Source: Neorhizobium sp.
GTDB lineage: Bacteria; Pseudomonadota; Alphaproteobacteria; Rhizobiales; Rhizobiaceae
Reading direction: 5' to 3'
Length of the DNA stretch: 64,000 nucleotides
Assembly: GCA_028283725.1 (NCBI GenBank)
Contig: JAPWKC010000004.1
Location: 1,736,001-1,800,000, forward strand
The stretch's first letter is position 1; every line of letters begins with the position of its first letter. Under the pieces are notes generated by a model that was not told where the DNA came from, ran no database searches, and saw nothing but the letters and a program-made list of their open reading frames with translations. Position numbers and translations under genes: made by a program. This document shows, piece after piece, positions 1 through 8,760 of this stretch.

Positions 1-384
1 CTGGGCAAGCTTCGCCCCGTCTATGGGCATGACGAACATTTTCATATCCGCCTCTTCTGCCCGCCCGGCGCTGCAAACTGCGAAAAGCAGGCGGCGGTTG
101 CGAAGGGCGACGGCTGCGACAAGTCGCTGGCATGGTGGTTTACGAAGGAGCCCTGGGCCGCGCCGAAGCCGCCCGACCCGACCAAGAAGCCGGTCAAGCC
201 GCGTCAGGTGATGCTGGCCGACCTGCCGAAAGCCTGTGCCGCCGTGCTTGCGGCCCCTGCGCGACCGGGAATGGCGGATGCCCTGGGCGCCAATGCGGCC
301 AATTCCCCGGTAGTGCCGCAGCCATCCGAGCCGGTGATGAGCGGAGAAGACGTGCCGCTTCCCTCTCCAAGACCATCGCGATAG
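1..384 (+). CDS. mepA: Penicillin-insensitive murein endopeptidase, C-terminal part
   Basis: This is the last 127 codons of a gene that begins before the window, read in frame 1 to a TAG at 382-384. The early residues YGHDEHFHIRLFCPPG match the C-terminal metal site of the MepA family, periplasmic zinc enzymes that cut D-Ala-meso-DAP cross-links in peptidoglycan without being blocked by penicillin. In that family the two His of the HxH element help bind zinc. After the domain comes a Pro- and Ala-rich tail with paired cysteines. The N-terminal signal peptide and the rest of the catalytic domain are outside the window. The family assignment is firm, but the symbol rests on this fragment only. 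Confidence 0.85.
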   Translation: MGKLRPVYGHDEHFHIRLFCPPGAANCEKQAAVAKGDGCDKSLAWWFTKEPWAAPKPPDPTKKPVKPRQVMLADLPKACAAVLAAPARPGMADALGANAANSPVVPQPSEPVMSGEDVPLPSPRPSR

Positions 385-426
385 ATGGCGAAGTGCCATC
401 GTGAGCCGGCCGGAGAAAGCGCCGGC
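384..426 (+). terminator. Paired hairpins after mepA
   Basis: Two inverted repeats follow the mepA stop: GATGGC-gaagt-GCCATC (384-400) and GCCGGC-N10-GCCGGC (405-426). Neither has a T-run, so this is a weak terminator call. I see no gene or convincing promoter in the rest of the gap up to 636. Confidence 0.3.
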
Positions 427-636
427 GACCTTCCGATCTCATCGAGCGGTCGCGAACAGACGCCGCCAACAGGCGCAGATACAACTTTATGGGTCTATTA
501 AAACGTTGCAACCTCGACTATCGGAGGATTTATCAATCACGATGGTGCAACGAAAGATCAGCAATGATCTTTCCAACCGCCTTCCGGCGCGCTAGAACCC
601 ATCGCTATTCGATTGAATGTCTGGAGGAACCTCTTC

Positions 637-1014
637 ATGTCGAGCCCCCCCTGTATCGCGTTGATCGCGCATGACCTGAAGAAGGACGACATGGCGGATT
701 TTGCCCGCCAGCACCGGGAGGTTCTCGAAAAATTCAGCATCGTCGCCACCGGCACGACAGGTGGCCGCGTTCAGGACGCCTGCCCCGGCCTTGCCGTCAC
801 GCGCCTGAAAAGCGGGCCGCTCGGCGGTGACCAGCAGATCGGCGCGATGATTGCCACCGGCGCGGTCAGTATGCTGATTTTCTTCATCGACCCCTTGAGC
901 GCGCTTCCCCACGATGTGGATGTGAAGGCGCTGACACGGCTTGCAACCGTTTACGATATACCGATGGCGCTCAACCGCGCGACAGCCGAACGGCTGGTCG
1001 ATTTTCACCGATAA
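637..1014 (+). CDS. mgsA: Methylglyoxal synthase
   Basis: A 125-residue protein that converts dihydroxyacetone phosphate to methylglyoxal and phosphate, a glycolytic overflow bypass in the cytoplasm. It has the family's landmarks: His12 in IAHDLKK, the TGTTG phosphate loop near residues 38-42, the [12 protein letters not shown] segment containing the catalytic Asp65, and His92 in PHDVD. The ATG at 637 was chosen over an upstream TTG because GGAGG lies about 8 bases before it and the protein then has near-standard length. The gene sits 25 bases before glk on the same strand, which suggests a sugar-phosphate operon. It looks intact. Confidence 0.93.
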   Translation: MSSPPCIALIAHDLKKDDMADFARQHREVLEKFSIVATGTTGGRVQDACPGLAVTRLKSGPLGGDQQIGAMIATGAVSMLIFFIDPLSALPHDVDVKALTRLATVYDIPMALNRATAERLVDFHR

Positions 1015-1039
1015 TCAAAAGAACAACGGATCCGCTGCG

Positions 1040-2062
1040 ATGGCTGACGCCCTGAACGAAAAGACGCTCCCCTTCCCGATCCTGATTGGCGATATCGGCG
1101 GCACGAATGCCCGCTTCTCGCTGCTTGCATCTGCCGATTCCGATCCGACGAAATTCATCCACGTCCAGACCGCCGATTACCCGACGATCGACGAAGCGAT
1201 CAGCGCCAAGGTATTTCCGACCGTCGCGACCAAGCCGCGCTCCGCCATCCTCGCCGTCGCCGGCCCGATCGACGGCGACGAGATCGACCTCACCAATTGC
1301 GACTGGGTGGTCAAACCGGCCCAGATGATCGAAAAGCTCGGCTTCGATACCGTCATCGTTCTCAATGATTTCGAGGCGCAGGCGCTTGCCGTCGCCTCTC
1401 TCACGGAGAAGGATCGCGAGCAGATCGGCCCGGTCGGCGAGGCGATCACCGCATCGCGCGTCGTGCTCGGCCCCGGCACGGGTCTCGGCGTTGCCGGCGT
1501 TGTCAGGGCACGCTCTAGCTGGTTCCCGGTTCCGGGCGAAGGCGGGCATGTCGATATCGGCCCGCGCTCGGAGCGCGACCATGAGATCTTCCCGCATCTT
1601 TCCAAGATCGAGGGACGGGTTTCGGCCGAAGAGATCGTGTCAGGCCGCGGCCTCGTCAACATCTACAAGGCCGTCTGCGCCGCCGATGGCGTGACGCCTG
1701 CCTTCGACACGCCCCCCGACGTGACGGCCCACGGACTTTCCGGCGACAACAAGCAGGCCGCAGAAACGATCGATCTTTTCGTCACCTATCTCGGCCGGCT
1801 TGCCGGCGACATGGCGCTGATCTTCATGGCGCGCGGCGGCGTGTTCCTCGGCGGCGGCATTTCGCCGAAGATCATCGATGCGCTGAAAGGCCCGGCCTTC
1901 CGCGCCGCCTTCGAGGACAAGGCGCCGCATACGGAACTGATGAAGACGATCCCGACCTTCGTCGTGACCCATCCGCAGGCGGCCCTTGCCGGCCTTGCGA
2001 GCTTTGCGCGCACGCCGGAAGCCTATGGCATTGCTCTTGATGGCCGTTACTGGCACCGCTGA
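1040..2062 (+). CDS. glk: Glucokinase
   Basis: A 340-residue cytoplasmic glucokinase of the bacterial Glk type (PF02685), which phosphorylates glucose to glucose 6-phosphate with ATP. The ATP/phosphate motif [11 protein letters not shown] lies at residues 17-27. [10 protein letters not shown] follows mid-protein, then [12 protein letters not shown], and FLGGGISPK comes near the C-terminus. The open frame extends 33 codons upstream into mgsA, but the ATG at 1040 gives the usual family start. It follows mgsA by 25 bases and is probably co-transcribed with it. Weak GC hairpins follow the stop (GGCCC-gaaca-GGGCC at 2078-2092) without a T-run. Confidence 0.95.
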   Translation: MADALNEKTLPFPILIGDIGGTNARFSLLASADSDPTKFIHVQTADYPTIDEAISAKVFPTVATKPRSAILAVAGPIDGDEIDLTNCDWVVKPAQMIEKLGFDTVIVLNDFEAQALAVASLTEKDREQIGPVGEAITASRVVLGPGTGLGVAGVVRARSSWFPVPGEGGHVDIGPRSERDHEIFPHLSKIEGRVSAEEIVSGRGLVNIYKAVCAADGVTPAFDTPPDVTAHGLSGDNKQAAETIDLFVTYLGRLAGDMALIFMARGGVFLGGGISPKIIDALKGPAFRAAFEDKAPHTELMKTIPTFVVTHPQAALAGLASFARTPEAYGIALDGRYWHR

Positions 2063-2260
2063 GAAGACGTGAGCGGTGGCCCGAACAGGGCCGCCGACGC
2101 GCCTTGGACTGCCGGCCACACGAGCCGGCGTTGCTGCGTGGCACATGCGCGAATGCAACAGGTTTGCCGAAAGCTTGCCCTTCGGCTGGCAAAATCCGTT
2201 CCAACCGGCTAATAGCGCGGCAATGAAAGCCAAACGAGCCTTGGCCGAAACGGGAATGTT

Positions 2261-4048
2261 TTGTTGAAAGAAGCGACCGACAAGAAACGCCACGTCGATT
2301 CGGGAACCGTCGTCAGCGTGCTGAAACGTGTGATCGCGGAGAACGGTCGCGACCATATCCGATCCTATGTGATGGCGATCAGCTGTCTTGTCGTGGTGGC
2401 GCTGTCCACCGCGTTTACCGCCTGGATCATGGAATCGGTCGTCAACGAGGCGTTTGCGAACAAGCGTGCCGATCTCGTCTGGCTGATCTGCGGCGCCATC
2501 CTGCTTGCCTTCATCCTGCGCGGGTTTGCCACCTATGGCCAGGCCGTGATCCTGTCGAAGATCGGCAACAATATCGTCGCCCGCTACCAGCGGCGCCTCT
2601 ATACGCATCTGATGAAGCTGAATGTCGGCTTCTTCGCCGAGGCGCGCTCGGCGCATCTGGCGGCGCAGGTCAGCCAGAACGTCAACGGCATCCGCGACGT
2701 TCTGAACCTCACCGTCACCTCGACGGCGCGCGACCTGCTGACGCTCGTGTCGCTGATCGGCGTCATGGTCAGCAAGGACTGGGTCCTGTCGCTGATCGTG
2801 TTTGCCGTCGCACCGCCGCTTCTCTATGCGTTGCGCTACGTGTCGAAGAAGCTGCGTTCCGCAACGCGCGACAGTATCGAGACCAACAGCCGCGTGCTCG
2901 GCGCCATGCAGGAGACCATCCAGGGCATTGCCGTGGTCAAGGCCTTCACCATGGAACGCCAGCTCGAAGACAAGGTCAACGGCATCATCGAGACGGCCGA
3001 GCGTCGCTCCAATCGTATCGCACGGCTTTCCGAGCGCACGTCGCCGCTGACCGAGACCTTTGCCGGCTTTGCGATTTCGAGCGTGCTTGCGTATGCAGCC
3101 TTCCGCTCGATCTATGGCGGCGTTCCGCCGGGCGCCTTCTTCTCCTTCGTCACCGCGCTGCTGATGGCCTATGATCCGGCCCGAAGGCTTGCCAAGCTGC
3201 AGGTGCAGATCGACCGCGCGGTCGTCAACGCCCAGATGATCTACGCGCTTCTCGACCTGCAGCCGAAGCAGCGGGAAAAGCCCGATGCCAGGGATCTGGT
3301 CATTACCGATGCAAAGCTCGAGCTGAAAAGCGTCGTCTTCTCCTATGCGACCGGAAGCCCGATCCTGCGCGGCGTCGATATCGTTGCCGAAGGTGGCAAG
3401 ACGACGGCGCTCGTCGGCCCGTCCGGTGCCGGAAAATCGACGATCATCAACCTCATTCCGCGCTTCTACGATCCGTCGCAGGGGCAGATCCTGATCGACG
3501 GCCAGGACATCGCCGATGTGACGAAACGGTCGCTGCGCGGCCAGCTCGCCTATGTGTCCCAGCAGCCCTACATGTTCGAAGGCTCGATCCGCGACAACAT
3601 CCGCTACGGCCGCCCCGATGCGACCGATGCCGAGGTCGAGGACGCAGCCCGGCTTGCCTATGCGCATGACTTCATCATGGCGCAGCCGGAAGGCTACGAC
3701 ACCCAGGTGGGCGAGAACGGCTCGACGCTTTCGGGCGGCCAGCGGCAGCGGCTTTCGATTGCCCGTGCGCTGGTGCGCAACGCGCCGATCCTGCTTCTCG
3801 ACGAGGCAACGTCGGCGCTCGACAACGAGTCCGAGGCCGCTGTGCAGAAGGCGCTCGAAACGGCCATGCAGAACCGCACGGTGATCGTGATCGCCCACCG
3901 CCTTTCCACGGTGGTGCGCGCCGACAAGATCGTCGTTATGCATGAGGGTCGCGTCGTCGAAGAAGGCACACATGATGTGCTTGCGCAGCGCAAGGACGGT
4001 CTTTACGCTCGCCTCAACAATCTCCAATCGCCCCATTCGGGCGCCTAA
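2261..4048 (+). CDS. ABC exporter, fused permease and ATPase (MsbA-like)
   Basis: About 595 residues, built as one half of a homodimeric ABC exporter. An N-terminal membrane domain (residues about 35-320) has six predicted helices, and a nucleotide-binding domain follows. Walker A is GPSGAGKST, the signature is [13 protein letters not shown], Walker B is [12 protein letters not shown], and the H-loop is IAHRLST. Such proteins flip lipids or expel drugs across the inner membrane; the substrate cannot be read from the sequence. The start is uncertain: TTG codons at 2261 and 2264 follow a weak CGGGA. The gene ends 31 bases before dapB. MsbA-like is a structural label only. Confidence 0.85.
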   Translation: MLKEATDKKRHVDSGTVVSVLKRVIAENGRDHIRSYVMAISCLVVVALSTAFTAWIMESVVNEAFANKRADLVWLICGAILLAFILRGFATYGQAVILSKIGNNIVARYQRRLYTHLMKLNVGFFAEARSAHLAAQVSQNVNGIRDVLNLTVTSTARDLLTLVSLIGVMVSKDWVLSLIVFAVAPPLLYALRYVSKKLRSATRDSIETNSRVLGAMQETIQGIAVVKAFTMERQLEDKVNGIIETAERRSNRIARLSERTSPLTETFAGFAISSVLAYAAFRSIYGGVPPGAFFSFVTALLMAYDPARRLAKLQVQIDRAVVNAQMIYALLDLQPKQREKPDARDLVITDAKLELKSVVFSYATGSPILRGVDIVAEGGKTTALVGPSGAGKSTIINLIPRFYDPSQGQILIDGQDIADVTKRSLRGQLAYVSQQPYMFEGSIRDNIRYGRPDATDAEVEDAARLAYAHDFIMAQPEGYDTQVGENGSTLSGGQRQRLSIARALVRNAPILLLDEATSALDNESEAAVQKALETAMQNRTVIVIAHRLSTVVRADKIVVMHEGRVVEEGTHDVLAQRKDGLYARLNNLQSPHSGA

Positions 4049-4079
4049 ACATCATATCGCAGGACAGGGACGGACGCCG

Positions 4080-4902
4080 ATGACCACAAATGACATGAAA
4101 CTCGTTGTGGTCGGCGCTTCCGGACGCATGGGTCAGGCGATGATCCGCGTCATCCAGGAAACCGAAGGCGTTACCCTGCATGCCGCGATCAGCCGCGAGG
4201 GCTCGGCCTTTATCGGCCAGGATGCCGGCGAACTTGCAGGTGTTGGCACGCTCGGCATCAAGGTGACGAGCGATCCGCTCGCGGCGTTTCTCGATGCCGA
4301 AGGCGTGCTCGATTTCACCAGCCCGGCGACCAGCGTCGAGATTTCCACGCTCGCGGCACAGGCGCGCATCGTGCATGTGATCGGCACGACCGGATGCTCT
4401 GTGGACGACGAGGAAAAGTTCAAGGCGGCGGCGTCGGCATGCGCGGATCGTCAAATCCGGCAATATGAGCCTCGGTGTCAACCTGCTCGGCGTGCTCACG
4501 GCGAAGGCTGCAAAGGCGCTGCCGGCGGCGGGATGGGATATCGAGATCGTCGAGATGCATCACAAGCACAAGGTCGATGCACCTTCCGGCACGGCACTTC
4601 TGCTCGGTGAAGCGGCGGCGCATGGCCGCGGCATCGATCTTGCCGCCCAGTCGGTGCGGGTGCGCGACGGCCATACCGGCCCGCGGCCGATGGGCACGAT
4701 CGGCTTTGCGGCGCTGCGCGGCGGATCCATCGTCGGCGATCATTCCGTCATGCTGGCAGGCGAAGGCGAGCTTGTGACGCTATCGCACAGTGCGCGCGAC
4801 CGCTCGATCTTTGCCCGCGGCGCGGTAGCGGCAGCGCTCTGGGCGCGTAGCCAGAAGCCCGGCCATTATTCCATGCTCGACGTTCTCGGGCTGTCCTACT
4901 GA
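4080..4902 (+). CDS. dapB: 4-hydroxy-tetrahydrodipicolinate reductase, frameshifted
   Basis: DapB makes tetrahydrodipicolinate for lysine and meso-DAP (peptidoglycan) synthesis using NAD(P)H. The first frame (ATG 4080) gives the nucleotide-binding [12 protein letters not shown] and FTSPATS, and continues to about residue 118. The second frame picks up at [11 protein letters not shown] and carries the catalytic [14 protein letters not shown] and the C-terminal LDVLGLSY. One extra base near 4433-4437 breaks the frame. Removing one G restores a continuous protein of about 273 residues with the family's normal length. DapB is normally essential, so a sequencing or assembly error is the likeliest reason. 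It lies between the ABC exporter and gpmA. Confidence 0.88.
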
Positions 4903-4933
4903 TCCTGATCTCATCACTGGAGGAAACCACATC

Positions 4934-5569
4934 ATGAGCGGCACTCTCGTCCTCGTCCGTCACGGACAAAGCGACTGGAACCTGAAGAACCTGTTTACCG
5001 GATGGCGCGACCCGGACCTCACGCCACTCGGCATTCAGGAAGCCGAAACCGGCGGTCTGGCGCTTGCCGAAACCGGCATCAAATTCGACATCGCGTTCAC
5101 CTCGGCGCTGAAGCGCGCGCAGGACACGCTGACGATCGTGCTCGACAAGGTCGGCCAGCCGGGCCTCGAAACGATCCGGGACGAAGCCCTCAACGAGCGC
5201 GACTACGGCGATCTTTCCGGTCTCAACAAGGATGATGCCCGCGAAAAGTGGGGCGAGGAACAGGTGCATATCTGGCGCCGTTCCTACGACGTGCCACCGC
5301 CGGGCGGCGAAAGCCTGCGTGATACCGGTGCCCGCGTGTGGCCCTATTACATGACCGAGATCCTGCCCCGCGTGCTGCGCGGCGAGACCGTGCTGGTTGC
5401 CGCCCACGGCAATTCGTTGCGTTCGCTCGTGATGGTTCTCGACCGTCTGAGCAAGGAAGAGATCCTGAAGCTCAACCTCGCGACCGGCGTGCCGATGGTC
5501 TACAAGCTCAACGCCGATACGACCGTCGCCTCGAAGGTCGTGCTGGGCGATATGTCCGCCGCCCACTGA
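4934..5569 (+). CDS. gpmA: 2,3-bisphosphoglycerate-dependent phosphoglycerate mutase
   Basis: A 211-residue cytoplasmic enzyme that interconverts 3- and 2-phosphoglycerate. The N-terminal [10 protein letters not shown] places the phospho-accepting His at residue 10, and [14 protein letters not shown] and AAHGNSLRS match the dPGM family. It is shorter than the roughly 250-residue E. coli enzyme, as is usual in alphaproteobacteria. The ATG at 4934 has GGAGG about 10 bases upstream. It follows dapB by 31 bases, and a strong terminator that probably serves both gpmA and the convergent phnF lies just after it. Confidence 0.95.
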   Translation: MSGTLVLVRHGQSDWNLKNLFTGWRDPDLTPLGIQEAETGGLALAETGIKFDIAFTSALKRAQDTLTIVLDKVGQPGLETIRDEALNERDYGDLSGLNKDDAREKWGEEQVHIWRRSYDVPPPGGESLRDTGARVWPYYMTEILPRVLRGETVLVAAHGNSLRSLVMVLDRLSKEEILKLNLATGVPMVYKLNADTTVASKVVLGDMSAAH

Positions 5570-5580
5570 GCCATCGCGAC

Positions 5581-5636
5581 TGAGGATCCGGCGGGCGGCC
5601 AAGCGCGCCGGCCGGATCAGTCCTCAGCATTTTTTC
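5581..5636 (+). terminator. Intrinsic terminator between gpmA and phnF
   Basis: An imperfect stem, TGAGGATCCGGC (5581-5592) against GCCGGATC and TCCTCA (ending 5626), is followed by a run of six T's at 5630-5635. It terminates gpmA on the plus strand and may also end the convergent phnF transcript. Confidence 0.75.
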
Positions 5637-6375
5637 AATTCTCGATCGTGAACTGCACCATGTCGGCCGGGAAGCGGCTGACGGCATATTGGACGGGCAC
5701 GCCCTCCGAATCGGCATTCAAGGCCTTCGTCACCAGAAGGATGGCACCGGGTGACAGTTGCAGGTCGGCGAGATCGGCGCCATCGGCGTGGATCGCCGTG
5801 ACCTCCGTCGAAACGCGCAGATAATCCTGCAATCCAAGCGCCTGAAACGCCGCGGTGATGGAGCCGCTGTCGCGATAGGCCTCGATGAGACCAGCAAACC
5901 GCTCGGCCGGAAACCACGAGGTGGAGCGAGAAACAGGCCGGCGATCCGCCTTGCGCAAGGTTTCAAGCCGCAGGACCGGTGCCCCGATCTCGATCGCCAG
6001 ACGGCCGGCAATCTCTGCGGACGCAGACAATCGAGCGCTGTCGAGCAGCAGACCTTCCTTTTCGCGCGCCTGCTCGCCGATGCCCTGACTGAAGCGGGTG
6101 CGGCGGGAGATCGGGAAATTCAGCCTCTCCTTGCGCTCGATCAGCGTGCCGCGACCCTGCACGGCGCGGACGATGCCCTCCTGCGCCAGCGCCTGTAGCG
6201 CACTTCTCACCGTATGACGGTTGACGCCGAACTGCTCGGCCAGAAGCATTTCCGGCGGCACTTTGCCGGTTGCGTCATACTCGCCATTGGCAATCGACAT
6301 GCGGATGCGGTCGGCGATCTGCCGCCACAGGGCGACGCCGCTTTGCCTATGAACGTTCTGGTGTCCGCTATCCAT
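5635..6375 (-). CDS. phnF: GntR/HutC-family phosphonate operon regulator
   Basis: A 246-residue repressor-type protein. Residues about 10-75 form the winged helix-turn-helix of the GntR family (LAEQFGVNRHTVRSALQAL, then the wing GRGTLIE). Residues about 95-240 form a UTRA ligand-binding domain of the HutC subgroup. It is divergent from phnG, and a clear inverted repeat sits in the shared promoter region, so it most likely represses the phn genes and itself. The inducing ligand is unknown. PhnF is the usual name for this gene beside C-P lyase operons. The ATG at 6375 is the first good start. Confidence 0.9.
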   Translation of the reverse strand: MDSGHQNVHRQSGVALWRQIADRIRMSIANGEYDATGKVPPEMLLAEQFGVNRHTVRSALQALAQEGIVRAVQGRGTLIERKERLNFPISRRTRFSQGIGEQAREKEGLLLDSARLSASAEIAGRLAIEIGAPVLRLETLRKADRRPVSRSTSWFPAERFAGLIEAYRDSGSITAAFQALGLQDYLRVSTEVTAIHADGADLADLQLSPGAILLVTKALNADSEGVPVQYAVSRFPADMVQFTIEN

Positions 6376-6395
6376 GTCACACGCTTGTTATATCC
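6374..6395 (+). promoter_or_regulatory. Pho-box-like direct repeat before phnG
   Basis: Two TGTCA-type half sites spaced 11 bases apart, TGTCACACGCT at 6375 and TGTTATAT at 6386, read toward phnG. The spacing matches the PhoB binding pattern of two 11-bp direct repeats. The second half is imperfect. The repeat overlaps the phnF start codon. A possible -10 (TATATG region, about 6409-6416) follows. Confidence 0.45.
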
Positions 6396-6426
6396 CGCCG
6401 ATATCAGTATATGTGATTTGTATAGT

Positions 6427-6444
6427 TGTCTATGTCAATAGACA
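6427..6444. promoter_or_regulatory. Inverted-repeat operator, probable PhnF site
   Basis: A perfect 7-4-7 inverted repeat, TGTCTAT-gtca-ATAGACA, lies between the likely phnG promoter and its ribosome binding site (GGAGG at 6448-6452). HutC/GntR regulators bind half sites of the GTMTA type, and the adjacent divergent gene encodes such a protein. A further GTATAG lies just upstream (about 6419-6425). Binding by PhnF is inferred. Confidence 0.6.
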
Positions 6445-6459
6445 TTTGGAGGTTTGGCA

Positions 6460-6957
6460 GTGGAAAGCGCAAGACCGATCGAGCCGCAGGCCGCACAGGC
6501 TCTGCAGCAACCTCAGACCGGCGAAGGCCGTCGTCGCGCGGCCTCGCTTCTGGCACGGGCAACGCGGCTCGAACTGGAAAAAGCCTGGGCATTGCTGCCC
6601 AAGCAGCCGGCCGTCAAGCCGGTGCGCGGCCCGGAGACGGGGCTGGTGATGGTTCGCGGCCGCATCGGCGGCGGCGGCACGCCGTTCAATCTCGGCGAAG
6701 CGACAGTGACGCGGGCGACAATCATGCTCGACAGCGGCACGGCCGGCCATGCCCATGCGCTCGGCACCGACCGCGAGAAGGCACGGCTTGCCGCGATCTT
6801 CGACGCGCTGTCTCAGGAAGCCGACAGCCACGCGTTCGTCGAACGCGAACTGCTTGGCCCCGTCGCGGCGCGGATCGCCACCGAGGACAAGGTGAAGGCG
6901 GAAGAGGCTGCTGCGACCCGCGTCGACTTTTTCACCATGGTGCGGGGAGACAATTGA
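6460..6957 (+). CDS. phnG: C-P lyase subunit PhnG
   Basis: A 165-residue subunit of the carbon-phosphorus lyase core complex (PhnG2H2I2J2), which with PhnI attaches phosphonates to the ribose of ATP. Family marks include RAASLLARAT near the N-terminus, the central GLVMVRGRIGGGGTPFNLGE, and RATI followed by GTAGHAHALGTDREKA. GTG 6460 was preferred to TTG 6454 because GGAGG at 6448-6452 is correctly spaced only for the GTG. The stop overlaps the phnH start by one base (TGATG), so the two are translationally coupled. It is the first gene of the operon. Confidence 0.93.
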   Translation: MESARPIEPQAAQALQQPQTGEGRRRAASLLARATRLELEKAWALLPKQPAVKPVRGPETGLVMVRGRIGGGGTPFNLGEATVTRATIMLDSGTAGHAHALGTDREKARLAAIFDALSQEADSHAFVERELLGPVAARIATEDKVKAEEAAATRVDFFTMVRGDN

Positions 6958-7562
6958 TGACCGGCAAAAATGCAGTATTGGCCGGCGGTTTCACCGAGCC
7001 GGTTTTCGGTTCGCAGAGCGTGTTTCGCCAGTTGATGGATGGCATGGCGCGGCCAGGCACGATCCAGACGATCGAGACGGATGTCGGCCAGCCCGAGCCG
7101 CTGGGTGCGGCCGCCGGCGCCGTGGCGCTGACGGTCTGCGACCATGACACGCCGGTCTGGCTGAGCGCCGCGCTTGCCAAATCCGCGGCCGGCGAATGGA
7201 TCGGCTTTCATGCCGGCGCACCCATGACGCGCGAGAAGGCCGAGGCACGCTTTGCCTTTATCGAGGCCGGCGCTGCGCTTGCCTCGCTCGGTCTTTTCTC
7301 GCCCGGCACGCAGGAATATCCCGACCGCTCGACGACGCTGATCATCGAGGTCTCGGGTTTCGGCGAAGGCCAGGCAATGTCGCTCAGCGGCCCCGGCATT
7401 CTGGAAGCCCGCAAGGTGTCGATAGCAGGCCTGCCGGAGATTTTCCCGCGGCTCTGGGCCGACAATCACGCCCTCTTCCCCCGCGGTGTGGACGCGATCC
7501 TGACCGCCGGCCGGCAGCTGATGTGCCTGCCGCGCACCACCCGCATCACCACCTCTGCCTGA
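6957..7562 (+). CDS. phnH: C-P lyase subunit PhnH
   Basis: A 201-residue core-complex subunit, structurally related to PLP-dependent transferases but lacking the cofactor lysine, needed for phosphonate breakdown. The N-terminal GGFTEPVFGSQSVFRQLMDG and MARPG are characteristic of the family. The central DHDTPVWLS and the C-terminal RGVDAILTAG also match. The ATG overlaps the phnG TGA by one base. It is followed by a 91-base gap before phnI. No anomalies were seen. Confidence 0.94.
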   Translation: MTGKNAVLAGGFTEPVFGSQSVFRQLMDGMARPGTIQTIETDVGQPEPLGAAAGAVALTVCDHDTPVWLSAALAKSAAGEWIGFHAGAPMTREKAEARFAFIEAGAALASLGLFSPGTQEYPDRSTTLIIEVSGFGEGQAMSLSGPGILEARKVSIAGLPEIFPRLWADNHALFPRGVDAILTAGRQLMCLPRTTRITTSA

Positions 7563-7653
7563 AGACGCCTCAACGCCCCACGCGGCCCGAAAAGGCCAAA
7601 GGCCGGCCCGACGCAGACCCCGCACCGAAAAACCGCCGGCAGGAGAATGAACC

Positions 7654-8760
7654 ATGTATGTTGCCGTCAAGGGTGGCGAAGCCGCCATCAACAATGCCCA
7701 CCGACTTCTGGCAGACCGGCGCCGCGGCGACCGTTCGCTACCGTCGATCACCATCGAGCAGGTCGTCGAACAGCTCGGCCTTTCCGTCGACCGGGTGATG
7801 GCGGAAGCCTCGCTCTACGACCGGTCGCTTGCAGCACTCGCCGTGCGCCAGTCGCGCGGTGACCTGATCGAGGCGATCTTCCTGTTGCGCGCCTATCGCA
7901 CGACTTTGCCGCGCTTCGGCTCCTCGGTTCCGATCGATACGGCCAATATGACGATCGAACGGCGCGTCTCGGCCACCTACAAGGATATGCCCGGCGGCCA
8001 GTTGCTCGGGCCGACCTTCGATTATACCCACCGCCTTCTCGACCCTTCGCTCCTGACCGACGAAGAGGTTGATGTTGCCGCGCGTCGCCCTGAAGGCGAA
8101 GACGCGATGATGCGGATTTCCGACATTCTGGCGCATGAGGGATTGATCGAGCCGGACAGCGCGCCTGATGACGGCGAGCCCGCCGGCGACCTGACGCGCG
8201 AGCCGATGGAATTTCCGATGAACCGGGATCTGAGGCTGCAGGCGCTGGCGCGCGGCGACGAGGGCTTTCTGCTTGCCCTCGGCTATTCCACGCAGCGCGG
8301 CTATGGCCGCAATCATCCGTTCGTCGGCGAGATCCGCATCGGCGAGGTTGAAGTGGAACTGGATGTGCCGGAGCTCGGCTTTGCCGTGTCGCTCGGAACG
8401 ATCCGCATTACCGAATGCCAGATGGTGAACCAGTTCAAGGGCTCCTCCAAGGCGCCGCCGCAATTTACCCGCGGCTACGGCCTGGTGTTCGGCCAGAGCG
8501 AGCGCAAGGCGATGTCGATGTCGCTGGTCGACCGGGCGCTGCGGGCCGGCGAACTCGGCGAGGATGTGACGGCACCGGCGCAGGATGAGGAATTCGTCAT
8601 CTCGCATGCGGACAACGTTCAGGCCACCGGCTTCGTCGAGCACCTGAAACTGCCGCATTACGTGGATTTCCAGGCCGAACTCGGGCTGGTGCGCAAGATG
8701 CGCGCCGATATCGAGAAGGCCCGCAACGAGAGCATGGATAACAAGGAAGCAGCGGAATGA
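7654..8760 (+). CDS. phnI: C-P lyase subunit PhnI
   Basis: A 368-residue core subunit. In the studied E. coli system PhnI, helped by PhnG, PhnH and PhnL, displaces adenine from ATP with the phosphonate to form the ribose 5-triphosphate phosphonate. Diagnostic segments are MYVAVKGGEAAI at the start, RGDLIEAIFLLRAYRTTLPR, FGSSVPIDT, and LALGYSTQRGYGRNHPF. The ATG at 7654 has GGAG about 10 bases before it. The stop overlaps the phnJ start (ATGA). Length is normal for the family. Confidence 0.95.
   Translation: MYVAVKGGEAAINNAHRLLADRRRGDRSLPSITIEQVVEQLGLSVDRVMAEASLYDRSLAALAVRQSRGDLIEAIFLLRAYRTTLPRFGSSVPIDTANMTIERRVSATYKDMPGGQLLGPTFDYTHRLLDPSLLTDEEVDVAARRPEGEDAMMRISDILAHEGLIEPDSAPDDGEPAGDLTREPMEFPMNRDLRLQALARGDEGFLLALGYSTQRGYGRNHPFVGEIRIGEVEVELDVPELGFAVSLGTIRITECQMVNQFKGSSKAPPQFTRGYGLVFGQSERKAMSMSLVDRALRAGELGEDVTAPAQDEEFVISHADNVQATGFVEHLKLPHYVDFQAELGLVRKMRADIEKARNESMDNKEAAE

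Noticed and set aside
1640..4036. A minus-strand open frame of about 800 codons opposite glk and the ABC exporter
   Set aside because: Antisense shadow; the plus-strand genes have complete family motifs.
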